A stretch of DNA of 5,402 bases from Bacillota bacterium (GTDB taxonomy: Bacteria > Bacillota > Clostridia > Christensenellales > Aristaeellaceae), in the NCBI GenBank assembly GCA_019137115.1, contig JAGVSV010000042.1, positions 1 to 5,402 on the forward strand, given 5' to 3'. Under the pieces are notes generated by a model. That model had not been told where the DNA came from, searched no databases, and saw only the letters and a list, made by a program, of their open reading frames with translations. The translations under genes and the position numbers were made by a program. Within the stretch, counting starts at the first letter, position 1, and each line of letters opens with the position of its first letter. Positions 1 through 5,402 of the stretch are shown piece by piece.

Positions 1-827
1 GTGCTGCCCGTCCCCTTGGACAGCGCGCCGGTCTTTTCGTCAAATAGGTGCTTTTCGTCCGCGATCAGCGACACCACCGGGTAGGCCGGCAGTTCCTCGG
101 CGATATAGGTGGCGGCGGCGGTCTCGCTGGGCAGCAGCCCGTCCGCGAACGCCCGCGCGCGCAGGACGGTGGTGGCTTTAACTACCAGCGGCGTCTCATA
201 CAACATCGACGCGCGCGTCGGCTCGCTGCCGTCCAGCGTATAGCGGATGTCTGCGCCCGGCGCGGCTGTCAGCGTGACCAACAGCTCTCCCTGAAAGAAC
301 CGCCCCCGCAGTCCCTCCGGCGGCGCAACACGCTGCTGAAACACCTCGTCGCCGTTGGGCTTTCCCGGCGTTGCTTCCTCAAAAAAGCCGTATGCCTGCC
401 CGCCGCCCGGCACGCCCCACGCCGTGTTGCCGAACTGCCGCGGAAAAGGCAGCGCCTGCACGATCGTGCCATCTGGGTCGGTCAGGTACAATGTTTCCCC
501 ATCGCCGCTGAGCTTAAACGGGGCATTCAACGCTCCTTTGACCTCGGGTCCCGTGTCGCCCACGCACCACACCAGCACCGGCTCACCGGGGGCAAGGCGC
601 GTACCCTCCGGGAACACAAACGCAAACGGGGCCTGGGCGTCATCGCTCAGGCCCCATCCGGCAAGCGATACCGCCTGCCTGTTTGTGTTGGTTACTTCCA
701 GCCAGTCGTGCGCCTCGCCGTTCTGGTACACCCCGTTACGCGCCATGAGTTCCGTGATGGCCACGTCCCCCTGTGCGAGGGCATTCAGCGGCAGAAGGCA
801 CAACAGCGCCAGCAGCAGCCGGATCAT
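1..827 (-). CDS. Secreted lamin-tail / CotH-type surface protein (N-terminal part, cut by window edge)
   Basis: The frame is open from ATG at 827 to the window edge (275 codons). Residues 1-18 look like a Sec signal peptide (MIRLLLALLCLLPLNALA, then Q-G), with no clear lipobox. Residues about 20-160 resemble a lamin-tail domain: AITELMARNG, DWLEVTN, LAGWGLSDD, FPEGTRLAPGE, LNAPFKLSGDGETLYL and a closing TPGKPN. Residues about 180-243 resemble the chitobiase C-terminal-like fold (IRYTLDGSEPT, then TTVLRARAF). The last part (YPVVSLIADEKHLFDEKTG, 249-267) matches the usual opening of CotH domains, atypical protein kinases first known from spore coats. The kinase core is outside the window, so activity cannot be judged. 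The start overlaps the stop of the DUF362 gene as ATGA and has no Shine-Dalgarno, so translation is probably coupled. Likely acts at the cell surface; a non-kinase lamin-tail protein is the alternative. Confidence 0.85.
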   Translation of the reverse strand, partial: MIRLLLALLCLLPLNALAQGDVAITELMARNGVYQNGEAHDWLEVTNTNRQAVSLAGWGLSDDAQAPFAFVFPEGTRLAPGEPVLVWCVGDTGPEVKGALNAPFKLSGDGETLYLTDPDGTIVQALPFPRQFGNTAWGVPGGGQAYGFFEEATPGKPNGDEVFQQRVAPPEGLRGRFFQGELLVTLTAAPGADIRYTLDGSEPTRASMLYETPLVVKATTVLRARAFADGLLPSETAAATYIAEELPAYPVVSLIADEKHLFDEKTGALSKGTGS

Positions 828-1930
828 CGCATCGTAATCAGTTCGTACGCCCGCGTGCCTAGGCCGATCTTTTCGCCGTGGGCAAGGCCGGTTTGCCATT
901 CGGTTTCGGCAAACAGCGCGTGGAAGTGGTCGCCGTGGTGCTCCTTGACCTCGCCCAGCATGCTGTTGGGGTTGGGGGTCTGCTGGTTGACCAGCTCGGC
1001 GCACGCCTGATCCAGCGCCACCGGGTCAAAGGAAGCCAGCATGCCCACATCCGGCACGATGGGCGCGTCGTTGTTGGCGTAGCAGTCGCAGAACGGCGAC
1101 ACGTCCATGATCAGCGAGATGTGGAAGCATGGCCTGTCCTTGACGACGGCCCAAGTGTACTCGGCGATCTTCTTGACGATAATCTCAGCCGAGCGCTTGT
1201 CCATCGGCTGGATCACGCCGTAGGGGCAGGTGGTGATGCAGCGGCCGCAGCCCGTGCACTTGCCGGTGTCGATGAATGCCTTGCCCTCGGACATGGCGAT
1301 CGCGTCATGCGCGCACGCGGTCAGGCAGGTTTCACACCCCACGCAGGCATCGCGGTCGACCGCGGGCTTTTCGGCGGCGTGCATTTCCTTTTTGCCCTCG
1401 TGCGATCCGGAGCCCATGCCGATGTTTTTGAGCGTCCCGCCAAAGCCGGTGGCCTCGTGGCCCTTGAAATGCGTCAGCGAGATGAACACGTCGGCGTCCA
1501 TGATGGCTCGCCCGATGCGCGCCACGCGCACCACCTCGCCGTTGATCTGGACGTCCTGATGGTCCATGCCCTTGATGCCGTCGGCGATGATCACGTGGCA
1601 GCCGGCGGAGAACGGGCTGAAGCCGTTCTCATACGCCGCGCTCAGGTGATCCAGTGCGTTTCTGCGCGCGCCGGGGTACAGCGTGTTGCAGTCCGTCAGG
1701 AAGGGTTTGCCGCCCAGCCTTGCCACATAGTCCACGATGGCTTTGGCATAGTTCGGGCGCAGGAACGCCAGATTGCCCGGTTCGCCAAAGTGCATTTTGA
1801 TGGCGGTGAACTGTTCCTTGAAGTCAATGGTTTCCATGCCCGCCGCCTTGCACAGGCGCACCAGCTTTTCCATCAGGTTTTCGTCGCCGCGCGCACGGAA
1901 ATCGGTGAAATAGACTTTCGATTTGGTCAT
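824..1930 (-). CDS. DUF362 protein with two [4Fe-4S] ferredoxin motifs
   Basis: This 368-residue cytoplasmic protein belongs to the DUF362 family of iron-sulfur proteins, whose reaction is not established; an electron-transfer or redox role is inferred. Residues 41-170 and 270-312 carry the DUF362 core, including KMHFGEPGN (45-53), THFKGHEATGFGGTLKNIG (153-171) and FCDCYANNDAPIVPDVG (280-296). Two ferredoxin motifs are inserted between them: C196-x2-C199-x2-C202-x3-C206 and C225-x2-C228-x2-C231-x3-C235-P. The first has Ala where Pro normally follows the last Cys. ATG at 1930 is chosen because family-like sequence begins there (MTKSKVYF); the open frame extends upstream to 2056, but that part lies inside the preceding gene and looks like frame-shifted residue. 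A weak AGGA at 1945-1942 overlaps the preceding stop, 11 nt before the ATG. The gene lies 13 nt after the TIM-barrel gene and overlaps the next by ATGA. Confidence 0.92.
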   Translation of the reverse strand: MTKSKVYFTDFRARGDENLMEKLVRLCKAAGMETIDFKEQFTAIKMHFGEPGNLAFLRPNYAKAIVDYVARLGGKPFLTDCNTLYPGARRNALDHLSAAYENGFSPFSAGCHVIIADGIKGMDHQDVQINGEVVRVARIGRAIMDADVFISLTHFKGHEATGFGGTLKNIGMGSGSHEGKKEMHAAEKPAVDRDACVGCETCLTACAHDAIAMSEGKAFIDTGKCTGCGRCITTCPYGVIQPMDKRSAEIIVKKIAEYTWAVVKDRPCFHISLIMDVSPFCDCYANNDAPIVPDVGMLASFDPVALDQACAELVNQQTPNPNSMLGEVKEHHGDHFHALFAETEWQTGLAHGEKIGLGTRAYELITMR

Positions 1931-1943
1931 ATACGATGCCGTC

Positions 1944-2669
1944 CTATTCCAGAGATTTGAGGTAGTTGATGCACACCAGCGCTTCCTCGGTGCCGCTGGG
2001 GGACAGGGTTTCGCTTTCCACGACCATCGGCACGCCCATTGCCAGCGCCTTGTCATGCACCGCCTTGACCGGCGCGGTGCCCTGGCCCAGCGGCAGCCCG
2101 CTGCCGTCGCTCAGCCCATCTTTCAAATGCACAAAGAACAGACGGTCCTTGAGCTCCTCCATGAGCCGCACGGCGTCCTGGCCGCCCTTGTACGCCCAGT
2201 AGGTGTCCAGTTCCAGCCACAGGTCGGTTTCGGCGCGCAGCGTGTCATAAATCATGCTGCCGTCCTCATTGGGCGCAAACTCGTGCGCGTGGTTGTGGTA
2301 GCCCAGCTTGATGCCTTCTTTTTCCATCAGCGGCTTCAGGCGGTTGACCTGCTCGACAAAGGTTTCCAGCTTTGCCTTGCTGCTCAGGTCATGACCAGGG
2401 ATGATGTAGTTCTTGTTGCCGATGGCCTTGTGATAAGCGATGGTTTTGTCATAGTCCGTCAGCAGGTCATTGAGCCCCGAGTGCGTGCCGCACACGGTCA
2501 GCCCCGTGTCCTTGAGCATCTTCACCACATCCTCGGCGCTGTGCCCGAAGAAGCCGGCGAACTCCACCATTTTGTAGCCCATTTTTGCCAGATCCTCCAG
2601 CACGCCCTTCATGTCCGTGGGCGTGCGGTCGCGCACGCTGTACAACTGGATTCCATACTGCCTGTCCAT
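1944..2669 (-). CDS. Sugar phosphate isomerase/epimerase (AP endonuclease 2-like TIM barrel)
   Basis: This 241-residue protein matches the xylose-isomerase-like TIM-barrel superfamily in length and motif order. The first strand is YGIQLYSVRD (5-14). Then come MVEFAGFFG (34-42), CGTHSGL (60-66), LGYHNHAHEF (122-131), LWLELDTYWAYKGG (150-163), LFFVHLKDG (177-185) and VPMVVESE (213-220). In related enzymes a divalent metal is held by Glu, Asp, His and Glu on these strands; E153 or D155, H181 and E218 or E220 are candidates here, with H125 and H127 also near the site. Such enzymes isomerise or epimerise free or phosphorylated sugars or inositol derivatives; the substrate cannot be told from sequence. 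ATG at 2669 is chosen for its GGAGG six bases upstream. It is the first gene of the leftward operon, 13 nt before the DUF362 gene. Confidence 0.92.
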   Translation of the reverse strand: MDRQYGIQLYSVRDRTPTDMKGVLEDLAKMGYKMVEFAGFFGHSAEDVVKMLKDTGLTVCGTHSGLNDLLTDYDKTIAYHKAIGNKNYIIPGHDLSSKAKLETFVEQVNRLKPLMEKEGIKLGYHNHAHEFAPNEDGSMIYDTLRAETDLWLELDTYWAYKGGQDAVRLMEELKDRLFFVHLKDGLSDGSGLPLGQGTAPVKAVHDKALAMGVPMVVESETLSPSGTEEALVCINYLKSLE

Positions 2670-2675
2670 ACCCAA

Positions 2676-2680
2676 CCTCC
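2676..2680 (-). promoter_or_regulatory. Ribosome binding site that fixes the isomerase start
   Basis: GGAGG (read on the minus strand) lies six bases before ATG 2669. An in-frame TTG at 2675 would extend the protein by two residues, but it directly abuts this motif with no spacer, so the ATG is the better start. Confidence 0.85.
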
Positions 2681-2695
2681 ATATGTTTGATCATG

Positions 2696-2712
2696 GTAAA
2701 CCTTCGGGTAAC
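2696..2712. promoter_or_regulatory. Imperfect inverted repeat at the leftward start site (possible operator)
   Basis: GTAAACC-TTC-GGGTAAC pairs at five of seven positions and covers the expected start of the leftward transcript, just downstream of its -10. The position suits a repressor site, but the symmetry is weak and may be chance. Confidence 0.25.
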
Positions 2713-2721
2713 ATTATAGCA
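2713..2721 (-). promoter_or_regulatory. Extended -10 promoter of the leftward operon
   Basis: Read on the minus strand, TGC-TATAAT gives a perfect sigma-70/SigA -10 (2718-2713) with the TG extension. I find no good TTGACA-like element 16-18 bases upstream, which fits an extended -10 promoter. Transcription would start near 2706, giving a leader of roughly 38 nt before the isomerase ATG. Confidence 0.7.
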
Positions 2722-2758
2722 CATACCCCGCACCGCATGGAGCTGCACGGGCATTTCA

Positions 2759-2788
2759 TTGTACGGGGCAGGGCGCGTATGGTATACT
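2759..2788 (+). promoter_or_regulatory. Extended -10 promoter of the xpaC-telA operon
   Basis: TATACT at 2783-2788 matches the -10 consensus at five of six positions and is preceded by TG at 2780-2781. A partial -35, TTGTAC at 2759-2764, lies 18 bases upstream and matches well only in its first three bases. Transcription would start near 2795, leaving a leader of about 67 nt before the xpaC-like ATG. Confidence 0.65.
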
Positions 2789-2794
2789 GCGCCC
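2771..2794. promoter_or_regulatory. GC-rich inverted repeat over the rightward -10 (candidate operator)
   Basis: The left arm GGGCGCGTAT (2771-2780) and right arm ATAC-T-GCGCCC (2784-2794) are complementary over ten pairs around a GGT centre, with one extra T at 2788. The -10 hexamer and its TG extension lie inside the repeat, so a protein bound here would block RNA polymerase. No run of T follows on either strand, so it is unlikely to be an intrinsic terminator. Confidence 0.45.
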
Positions 2795-2828
2795 GTATAG
2801 CATGGCATTTTAGGGCCTTGTGTGTACA

Positions 2829-2843
2829 GGCGTGCGACGCGCC
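2829..2843 (+). promoter_or_regulatory. Small leader hairpin just before the xpaC ribosome binding site
   Basis: GGCGTG and CGCGCC can pair (six pairs, one G-U) around a CGA loop in the predicted leader. A palindrome, CCACGTGG (2842-2849), overlaps its 3' side and abuts the Shine-Dalgarno. These could affect translation initiation, but such short GC-rich structures arise easily by chance. Confidence 0.3.
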
Positions 2844-2847
2844 ACGT

Positions 2848-2856
2848 GGAAGGGAG
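2848..2856 (+). promoter_or_regulatory. Ribosome binding site of the xpaC-like gene
   Basis: GGAAGGGAG lies five bases before ATG 2862 and favours this start over an in-frame GTG at 2820, which has no such motif and would add 14 residues unlike the family. Confidence 0.75.
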
Positions 2857-2861
2857 CAGCA

Positions 2862-3590
2862 ATGGCAAAAAGGAAGCGCAAAAACCAGTCCACATCGCCG
2901 GTCAAGGGCATGATCTGGGGCTTTGTTGCCGCGGGCGTGCTGGCGCTGGGCTATTCCGCCCTGTTCCCATTGAATCGCCTGACGGATTATCTGATCATGG
3001 GCGCCGTGGCGCTGCTGGGCGGGCGCGTGGCGTCCATCATGGGCTCCGGCCTGGACACCAGCCAGAACGCCCCCGCCATGACCGACATGCCCACCACCGG
3101 CATCGCCCACGTGGATGAGTTGATCGAGCGCGGGCAGGGCTTGCTCCGGGACATCCAGCTGGAGAATGATTTGATCCCCGACCCGGTGCTCTCCAAACAG
3201 ATTGACGATATCCGTAAGGTGTCCGACCGCATCTTCCGCACCGTGGCGGAGCGGCCAAACAAGGCGCCGCAGATCCGCCGGTTTATGGAATACTATTTGC
3301 CCACAACCCTCAAAATGCTCAAAAGCTACCGCACCATGGACGAGCGCGAGGTGCGCGGCGCTACCGCCGACCAGACGCGCCGGAAGATCGAATCCGCCAT
3401 GGACGTGGTGGTCGGGGCTTTCAACAAGCAGCTGGACATGCTCAACCACGACAGCATGCTGGATATATCCACCGACATTGACGTATTGGAGACCATGCTT
3501 AAACAGGACAGCCTGACGGACGCGGGCATTGGCGCCTATGGCGGCGCCGCGCAGGCCCAGGCCCAGGCGAAGAAGGAGGAAACGACATGA
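2862..3590 (+). CDS. xpaC: XpaC family membrane protein (5-bromo-4-chloroindolyl phosphate hydrolysis family)
   Basis: This 242-residue protein starts with a basic tail (MAKRKRKN), followed by two hydrophobic segments at about 16-35 and 41-60, so it is probably anchored in the membrane with most of the chain in the cytoplasm. The family signature is QIRRFMEYYLPTTLKMLKSY (137-156), close to the conserved FxxYYLPTxLKxLxxY stretch of XpaC. The rest is mainly helical, and residues 229-242 form a short AQAQAQA-KKEETT tail. XpaC is named from an old phosphatase-like assay phenotype; its true activity is unknown, and I see no catalytic motif. It is the first gene of the rightward operon and overlaps telA by ATGA, matching the xpaC-yaaN pairing known from Bacillus, so the two products likely act together in an envelope-stress role (inference). 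Confidence 0.88.
   Translation: MAKRKRKNQSTSPVKGMIWGFVAAGVLALGYSALFPLNRLTDYLIMGAVALLGGRVASIMGSGLDTSQNAPAMTDMPTTGIAHVDELIERGQGLLRDIQLENDLIPDPVLSKQIDDIRKVSDRIFRTVAERPNKAPQIRRFMEYYLPTTLKMLKSYRTMDEREVRGATADQTRRKIESAMDVVVGAFNKQLDMLNHDSMLDISTDIDVLETMLKQDSLTDAGIGAYGGAAQAQAQAKKEETT
3552..3569 (+). repeat. Three tandem CAGGCC-type hexamers in the xpaC 3' end
   Basis: CAGGCC, CAGGCC and CAGGCG follow one another in frame and encode the Gln-Ala repeats of the protein tail. Such a short repeat could vary in copy number by slippage without shifting the frame. It lies four bases before the telA ribosome binding site. Confidence 0.6.
3573..3579 (+). promoter_or_regulatory. Ribosome binding site of telA, inside the xpaC 3' end
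   Basis: AAGGAGG lies seven bases before ATG 3587. It is the strongest ribosome binding site in the rightward operon and suggests telA can be initiated efficiently on its own as well as by coupling. Confidence 0.85.
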
Positions 3591-4795
3591 CCGAGCAAAC
3601 ACCCGAAAACGACCTGAACACCGCTTCCACCCCCGTGCCGGTGCTCACCCTGAGCCCCGACACCGCCGAGCGCTACCGCGTCGAGCAGGTGGTCAACGAG
3701 CTGAGTCAGGCCCAGCAGGAAGCCAAGGAACCCGCGGCTCCGGACGCCAACGCCGCCATCGCCGCGCAACTGAACGCCACGCTGTCCGAGGACGAGCAGA
3801 AGGCCGTTACCGACTTTTCCAGGCAGATCGACATCGCCGACCCGCAGCACGTGATGCTCTACGGCGCTGACGCGCAGAAAAAGGTATCCGACTTTGCCGA
3901 TTCCATCCTGGAAGGCATCCAGAACAAGGACGCCGGCAACGTGGGCGACCTGCTGACCAACCTGATTGGCGAGCTGAAGAACTTCGAGCGCTCCAGCGAA
4001 AAGCCAAAGGGCTTGCGCGCGCTGTTCACCAGCGCCGACCGCTATGTGGCGCAGGTGCGCTCGCGCTTTGACAATGTGTCAGAGAACGTGGAGAGCATCG
4101 CTGGCACGCTGGAAACCCACCAGGTGATGCTGCTCAAGGACGTGTCGATGTTCAACCACCTGTACGACATGAACCTGCAGTACTTCAAGGAGCTGACCAT
4201 GTACATCGTGGCCGGTGAAAAGCGCCTGGAGCAGTTCCGCGCCAATGAGGTCGTACAAGCCAAGGCCAAAGCCACCGAAACCAAGGACACCATGGACGCC
4301 CAGAAGGCCAGCGACCTGGACGCCGCCGGCGACCGCTTTGAAAAGAAGCTGCATGACCTAAAGCTCACCCGGCAGATCAGCCTGCAGATGGCGCCGCAGA
4401 TCCGCCTTTTGCAAAACAACAACGCGCTGTTGATCGAGCGCATCCAGTCCACGCTGGTTAACACCCTGCCGCTGTGGAAAAACCAGATGGTGCTGGCCAT
4501 CGGCATGGAACATTCCCGCCAGGCCATGCAGGCGCAGCGCACGGTCACCAACATGACCAATGATTTGCTCAAGAAGAACGCCGAAACCCTCAAGATGGGC
4601 ACCATCGAGACCGCTAAAGAAGCAGAGCGCGGCATCATCGACATCGAGACGCTGGTCAAAACCAACCAGTCGCTGATCGACACGATGAACGAAGTGGTGC
4701 GCATCCAGGCCGAAGGCCGACAGAAGCGCGTGGAGGCGGAAAAGGTCCTTGTCAAGATGGAGGACGAGCTGAAAAACCGCCTGATCAACGGCTGA
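3587..4795 (+). CDS. telA: TelA family protein (toxic anion resistance, YaaN-like)
   Basis: This 402-residue soluble protein has the usual length and helical, coiled-coil-rich make-up of the TelA family. Residues 1-65 are a low-complexity Pro/Ala/Gln-rich lead-in. Family landmarks include FADSILEGIQNKDAGNVGDL (103-122), a central KGLRALF (141-147), MLLKDVSMFNHLYDMNLQYF (181-200), and IQSTLVNTLPLWKNQMVLAI (286-305), where the PLWKNQ block is the best marker. The C-terminal part (about 330-400) is charged and helical. TelA proteins are linked to tellurite resistance and to tolerance of some cell-envelope antibiotics and bacteriocins, but the mechanism is not known; no enzyme motif or membrane segment is visible. 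The start overlaps the xpaC stop by ATGA and has a strong ribosome binding site. Together with XpaC and the LemA-like protein it probably works at the membrane surface (inference). Confidence 0.93.
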   Translation: MTEQTPENDLNTASTPVPVLTLSPDTAERYRVEQVVNELSQAQQEAKEPAAPDANAAIAAQLNATLSEDEQKAVTDFSRQIDIADPQHVMLYGADAQKKVSDFADSILEGIQNKDAGNVGDLLTNLIGELKNFERSSEKPKGLRALFTSADRYVAQVRSRFDNVSENVESIAGTLETHQVMLLKDVSMFNHLYDMNLQYFKELTMYIVAGEKRLEQFRANEVVQAKAKATETKDTMDAQKASDLDAAGDRFEKKLHDLKLTRQISLQMAPQIRLLQNNNALLIERIQSTLVNTLPLWKNQMVLAIGMEHSRQAMQAQRTVTNMTNDLLKKNAETLKMGTIETAKEAERGIIDIETLVKTNQSLIDTMNEVVRIQAEGRQKRVEAEKVLVKMEDELKNRLING

Positions 4796-4796
4796 C

Positions 4797-5360
4797 ATGA
4801 CCAACCGCTTCTACCGCCCGGCGGTGGCGGTACTGGCCTTTCTGCTGATGGTTGCCATGGTTGTTGCCGCCATCGGTATTGGCGCGTACCGCAGTTTCAA
4901 CCAGGAGCGGGAGGACGTGAACCATGACCGCGACCAACTGATACAGCTGGTCGCGGCGCGCCATGGCGCGGCACAGAACATCCTGACGGTGGCCAGCCGC
5001 CACCTGCCGCAGGATGACAGCAACGTGGCCGAACTGCGCGCCAGGCTTTCCGAAAGCAAAAGCTCCCTGCCGATGGACGAGCTGTGGGCGCTGGACCAAA
5101 ACATCAGCCGCGCCGCCGACGCAGTGCTGGCTTCCCTGCGCGCGCTGGACAGCGTAAAAGCCGACGCGCGCGACCGGATGTACGTCAACCAGATGCTGCC
5201 CCAGGCCATCGAACAGTCCGCGCTGCTGGTGACGGAATCCCCGTACAATGCGTCTGCCGCGGCGTACAATGCCCGGCTGAACACCCATTTCAGCGGCCGC
5301 GTGGCCAAATGGATCGGTTTTGCAGCGTTCCCGCTGTTTGCTGGGGAGGACAGCCTATGA
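4797..5360 (+). CDS. Divergent LemA-like membrane protein
   Basis: This 187-residue protein has one membrane segment near the N-terminus (about 8-30), then a helical domain, matching LemA in size and topology. The C-terminal block is the best support: SPYNASAAAYNARLNTHF (148-165) followed by RVAKWIGFAAFPLF (168-181) resembles the LemA ending with its YN-x-x-V-x-x-YN and fP-x-x-x-A-x-x-x-GF pattern. AARHGAAQNILTVA (53-66) can be aligned with the LemA RRxDLIPNLVxTV stretch, but the DLIP core is lost, so this is a divergent member. LemA function is unknown; in many bacteria it is encoded beside TPM-domain proteins. The start follows the telA stop after one base and has no Shine-Dalgarno within 20 bases, so translation probably depends on re-initiation after telA. 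It overlaps the next gene by ATGA. Confidence 0.75.
   Translation: MTNRFYRPAVAVLAFLLMVAMVVAAIGIGAYRSFNQEREDVNHDRDQLIQLVAARHGAAQNILTVASRHLPQDDSNVAELRARLSESKSSLPMDELWALDQNISRAADAVLASLRALDSVKADARDRMYVNQMLPQAIEQSALLVTESPYNASAAAYNARLNTHFSGRVAKWIGFAAFPLFAGEDSL
5343..5349 (+). promoter_or_regulatory. Ribosome binding site of the last, cut gene
   Basis: GGGGAGG lies seven bases before ATG 5357, inside the end of the LemA-like gene. It supports a real gene beginning here despite only 46 bases being visible. Confidence 0.8.
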
Positions 5361-5402
5361 AGCGGCGGATGCTGTTTGTCCTGCTGGCGCTTTTCATGAT
5401 CG
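5357..5402 (+). CDS. Start of an exported or membrane protein (cut by window edge; possible TPM-domain protein)
   Basis: Only 15 codons are visible: MKRRMLFVLLALFMI. A basic n-region followed by an unbroken hydrophobic stretch is typical of a signal peptide or membrane anchor. The ATG overlaps the LemA-like stop (ATGA) and has a strong ribosome binding site, so it is very likely a real gene of the same operon. LemA genes are often followed by genes for secreted TPM-domain proteins, which start with just such a signal peptide, so that is the leading guess; nothing in the visible residues proves it. Confidence 0.75.
   Translation, partial: MKRRMLFVLLALFMI

Noticed and set aside
48..1010. Plus-strand open frame of 320 codons over the lamin-tail gene
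   Set aside because: The minus strand here encodes a signal peptide and two recognisable domains; the plus-strand product is Arg/Gln-rich with no family features.
878..1960. Plus-strand open frame of 360 codons opposite the DUF362 gene
   Set aside because: It is fully antisense to a gene with clear cysteine motifs, and its His/Val/Ala/Arg-rich product looks like a mirror of GC-rich coding sequence.
1931..2056. Upstream extension of the DUF362 gene to position 2056
   Set aside because: The extra 42 residues lie inside the isomerase gene, are Trp/Arg/Pro-rich and unlike the family; ATG 1930 begins family-like sequence.
1923..2690. Plus-strand open frame of 255 codons opposite the isomerase gene
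   Set aside because: It is antisense to a well-supported TIM-barrel gene, with no ribosome binding site or recognisable motif.
2726..2768. CCCCG (2726-2730) and CGGGG (2764-2768) as a long-range inverted repeat
   Set aside because: Five-base GC arms 33 bases apart are expected by chance in DNA this GC-rich.
2771..2794. The rightward inverted repeat read as an intrinsic terminator
   Set aside because: No T-run follows on either strand, and it contains a good extended -10.
2691..3602. Minus-strand open frame of 303 codons opposite the xpaC-like gene
   Set aside because: It covers the divergent promoter region and is antisense to a gene with the XpaC signature; its composition is that of a GC-rich shadow.
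4042..4788. Minus-strand open frame of 248 codons opposite telA
   Set aside because: It is a Ser/Arg/Met-rich antisense shadow of the conserved TelA coding region.

Overview
This window holds two gene clusters that point away from each other and share one intergenic gap of 192 nt (2670-2861). The DNA looks GC-rich. Genes are packed closely, with ATGA overlaps and GGAGG-type ribosome binding sites. An XpaC-TelA pair plus a CotH-type surface protein point to a GC-rich member of the Bacillota, probably a gut or anaerobic Clostridia. This is inferred from gene content only; no rRNA or housekeeping marker is present.

Left, minus strand, read from 2669 down to 1: a sugar-phosphate isomerase/epimerase-like TIM barrel (1944-2669), a DUF362 protein with two [4Fe-4S] ferredoxin motifs (824-1930), and the first 275 codons of a secreted protein with a lamin-tail domain, a chitobiase-C-terminal-like domain and the start of what looks like a CotH kinase domain (1-827, cut by the window edge). 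A 13-nt gap and then an ATGA overlap separate these genes, so they look like one operon.

Right, plus strand, read from 2862 to the end: a membrane-anchored XpaC-family protein (2862-3590), a TelA/YaaN-family protein (3587-4795), a divergent LemA-like membrane protein (4797-5360), and the first 15 codons of a protein with a signal-peptide-like start (5357 onward). Junctions are an ATGA overlap, a 1-nt gap and another ATGA overlap, which strongly suggests one co-translated operon. XpaC next to TelA matches xpaC-yaaN of Bacillus subtilis. The family is loosely tied to tellurite, cell-envelope and antimicrobial stress, but the biochemical role is unsettled. The added LemA-like gene suggests a membrane-associated stress module, and the cut gene may be the TPM-domain partner that often follows LemA; that last point is inference.

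The gap between the clusters carries two divergent extended -10 promoters. A GC-rich inverted repeat sits over the rightward -10, and a weaker one overlaps the probable start of the leftward transcript, so the two operons may be controlled separately. I see no tRNA, rRNA, CRISPR array, insertion sequence or clear intrinsic terminator.
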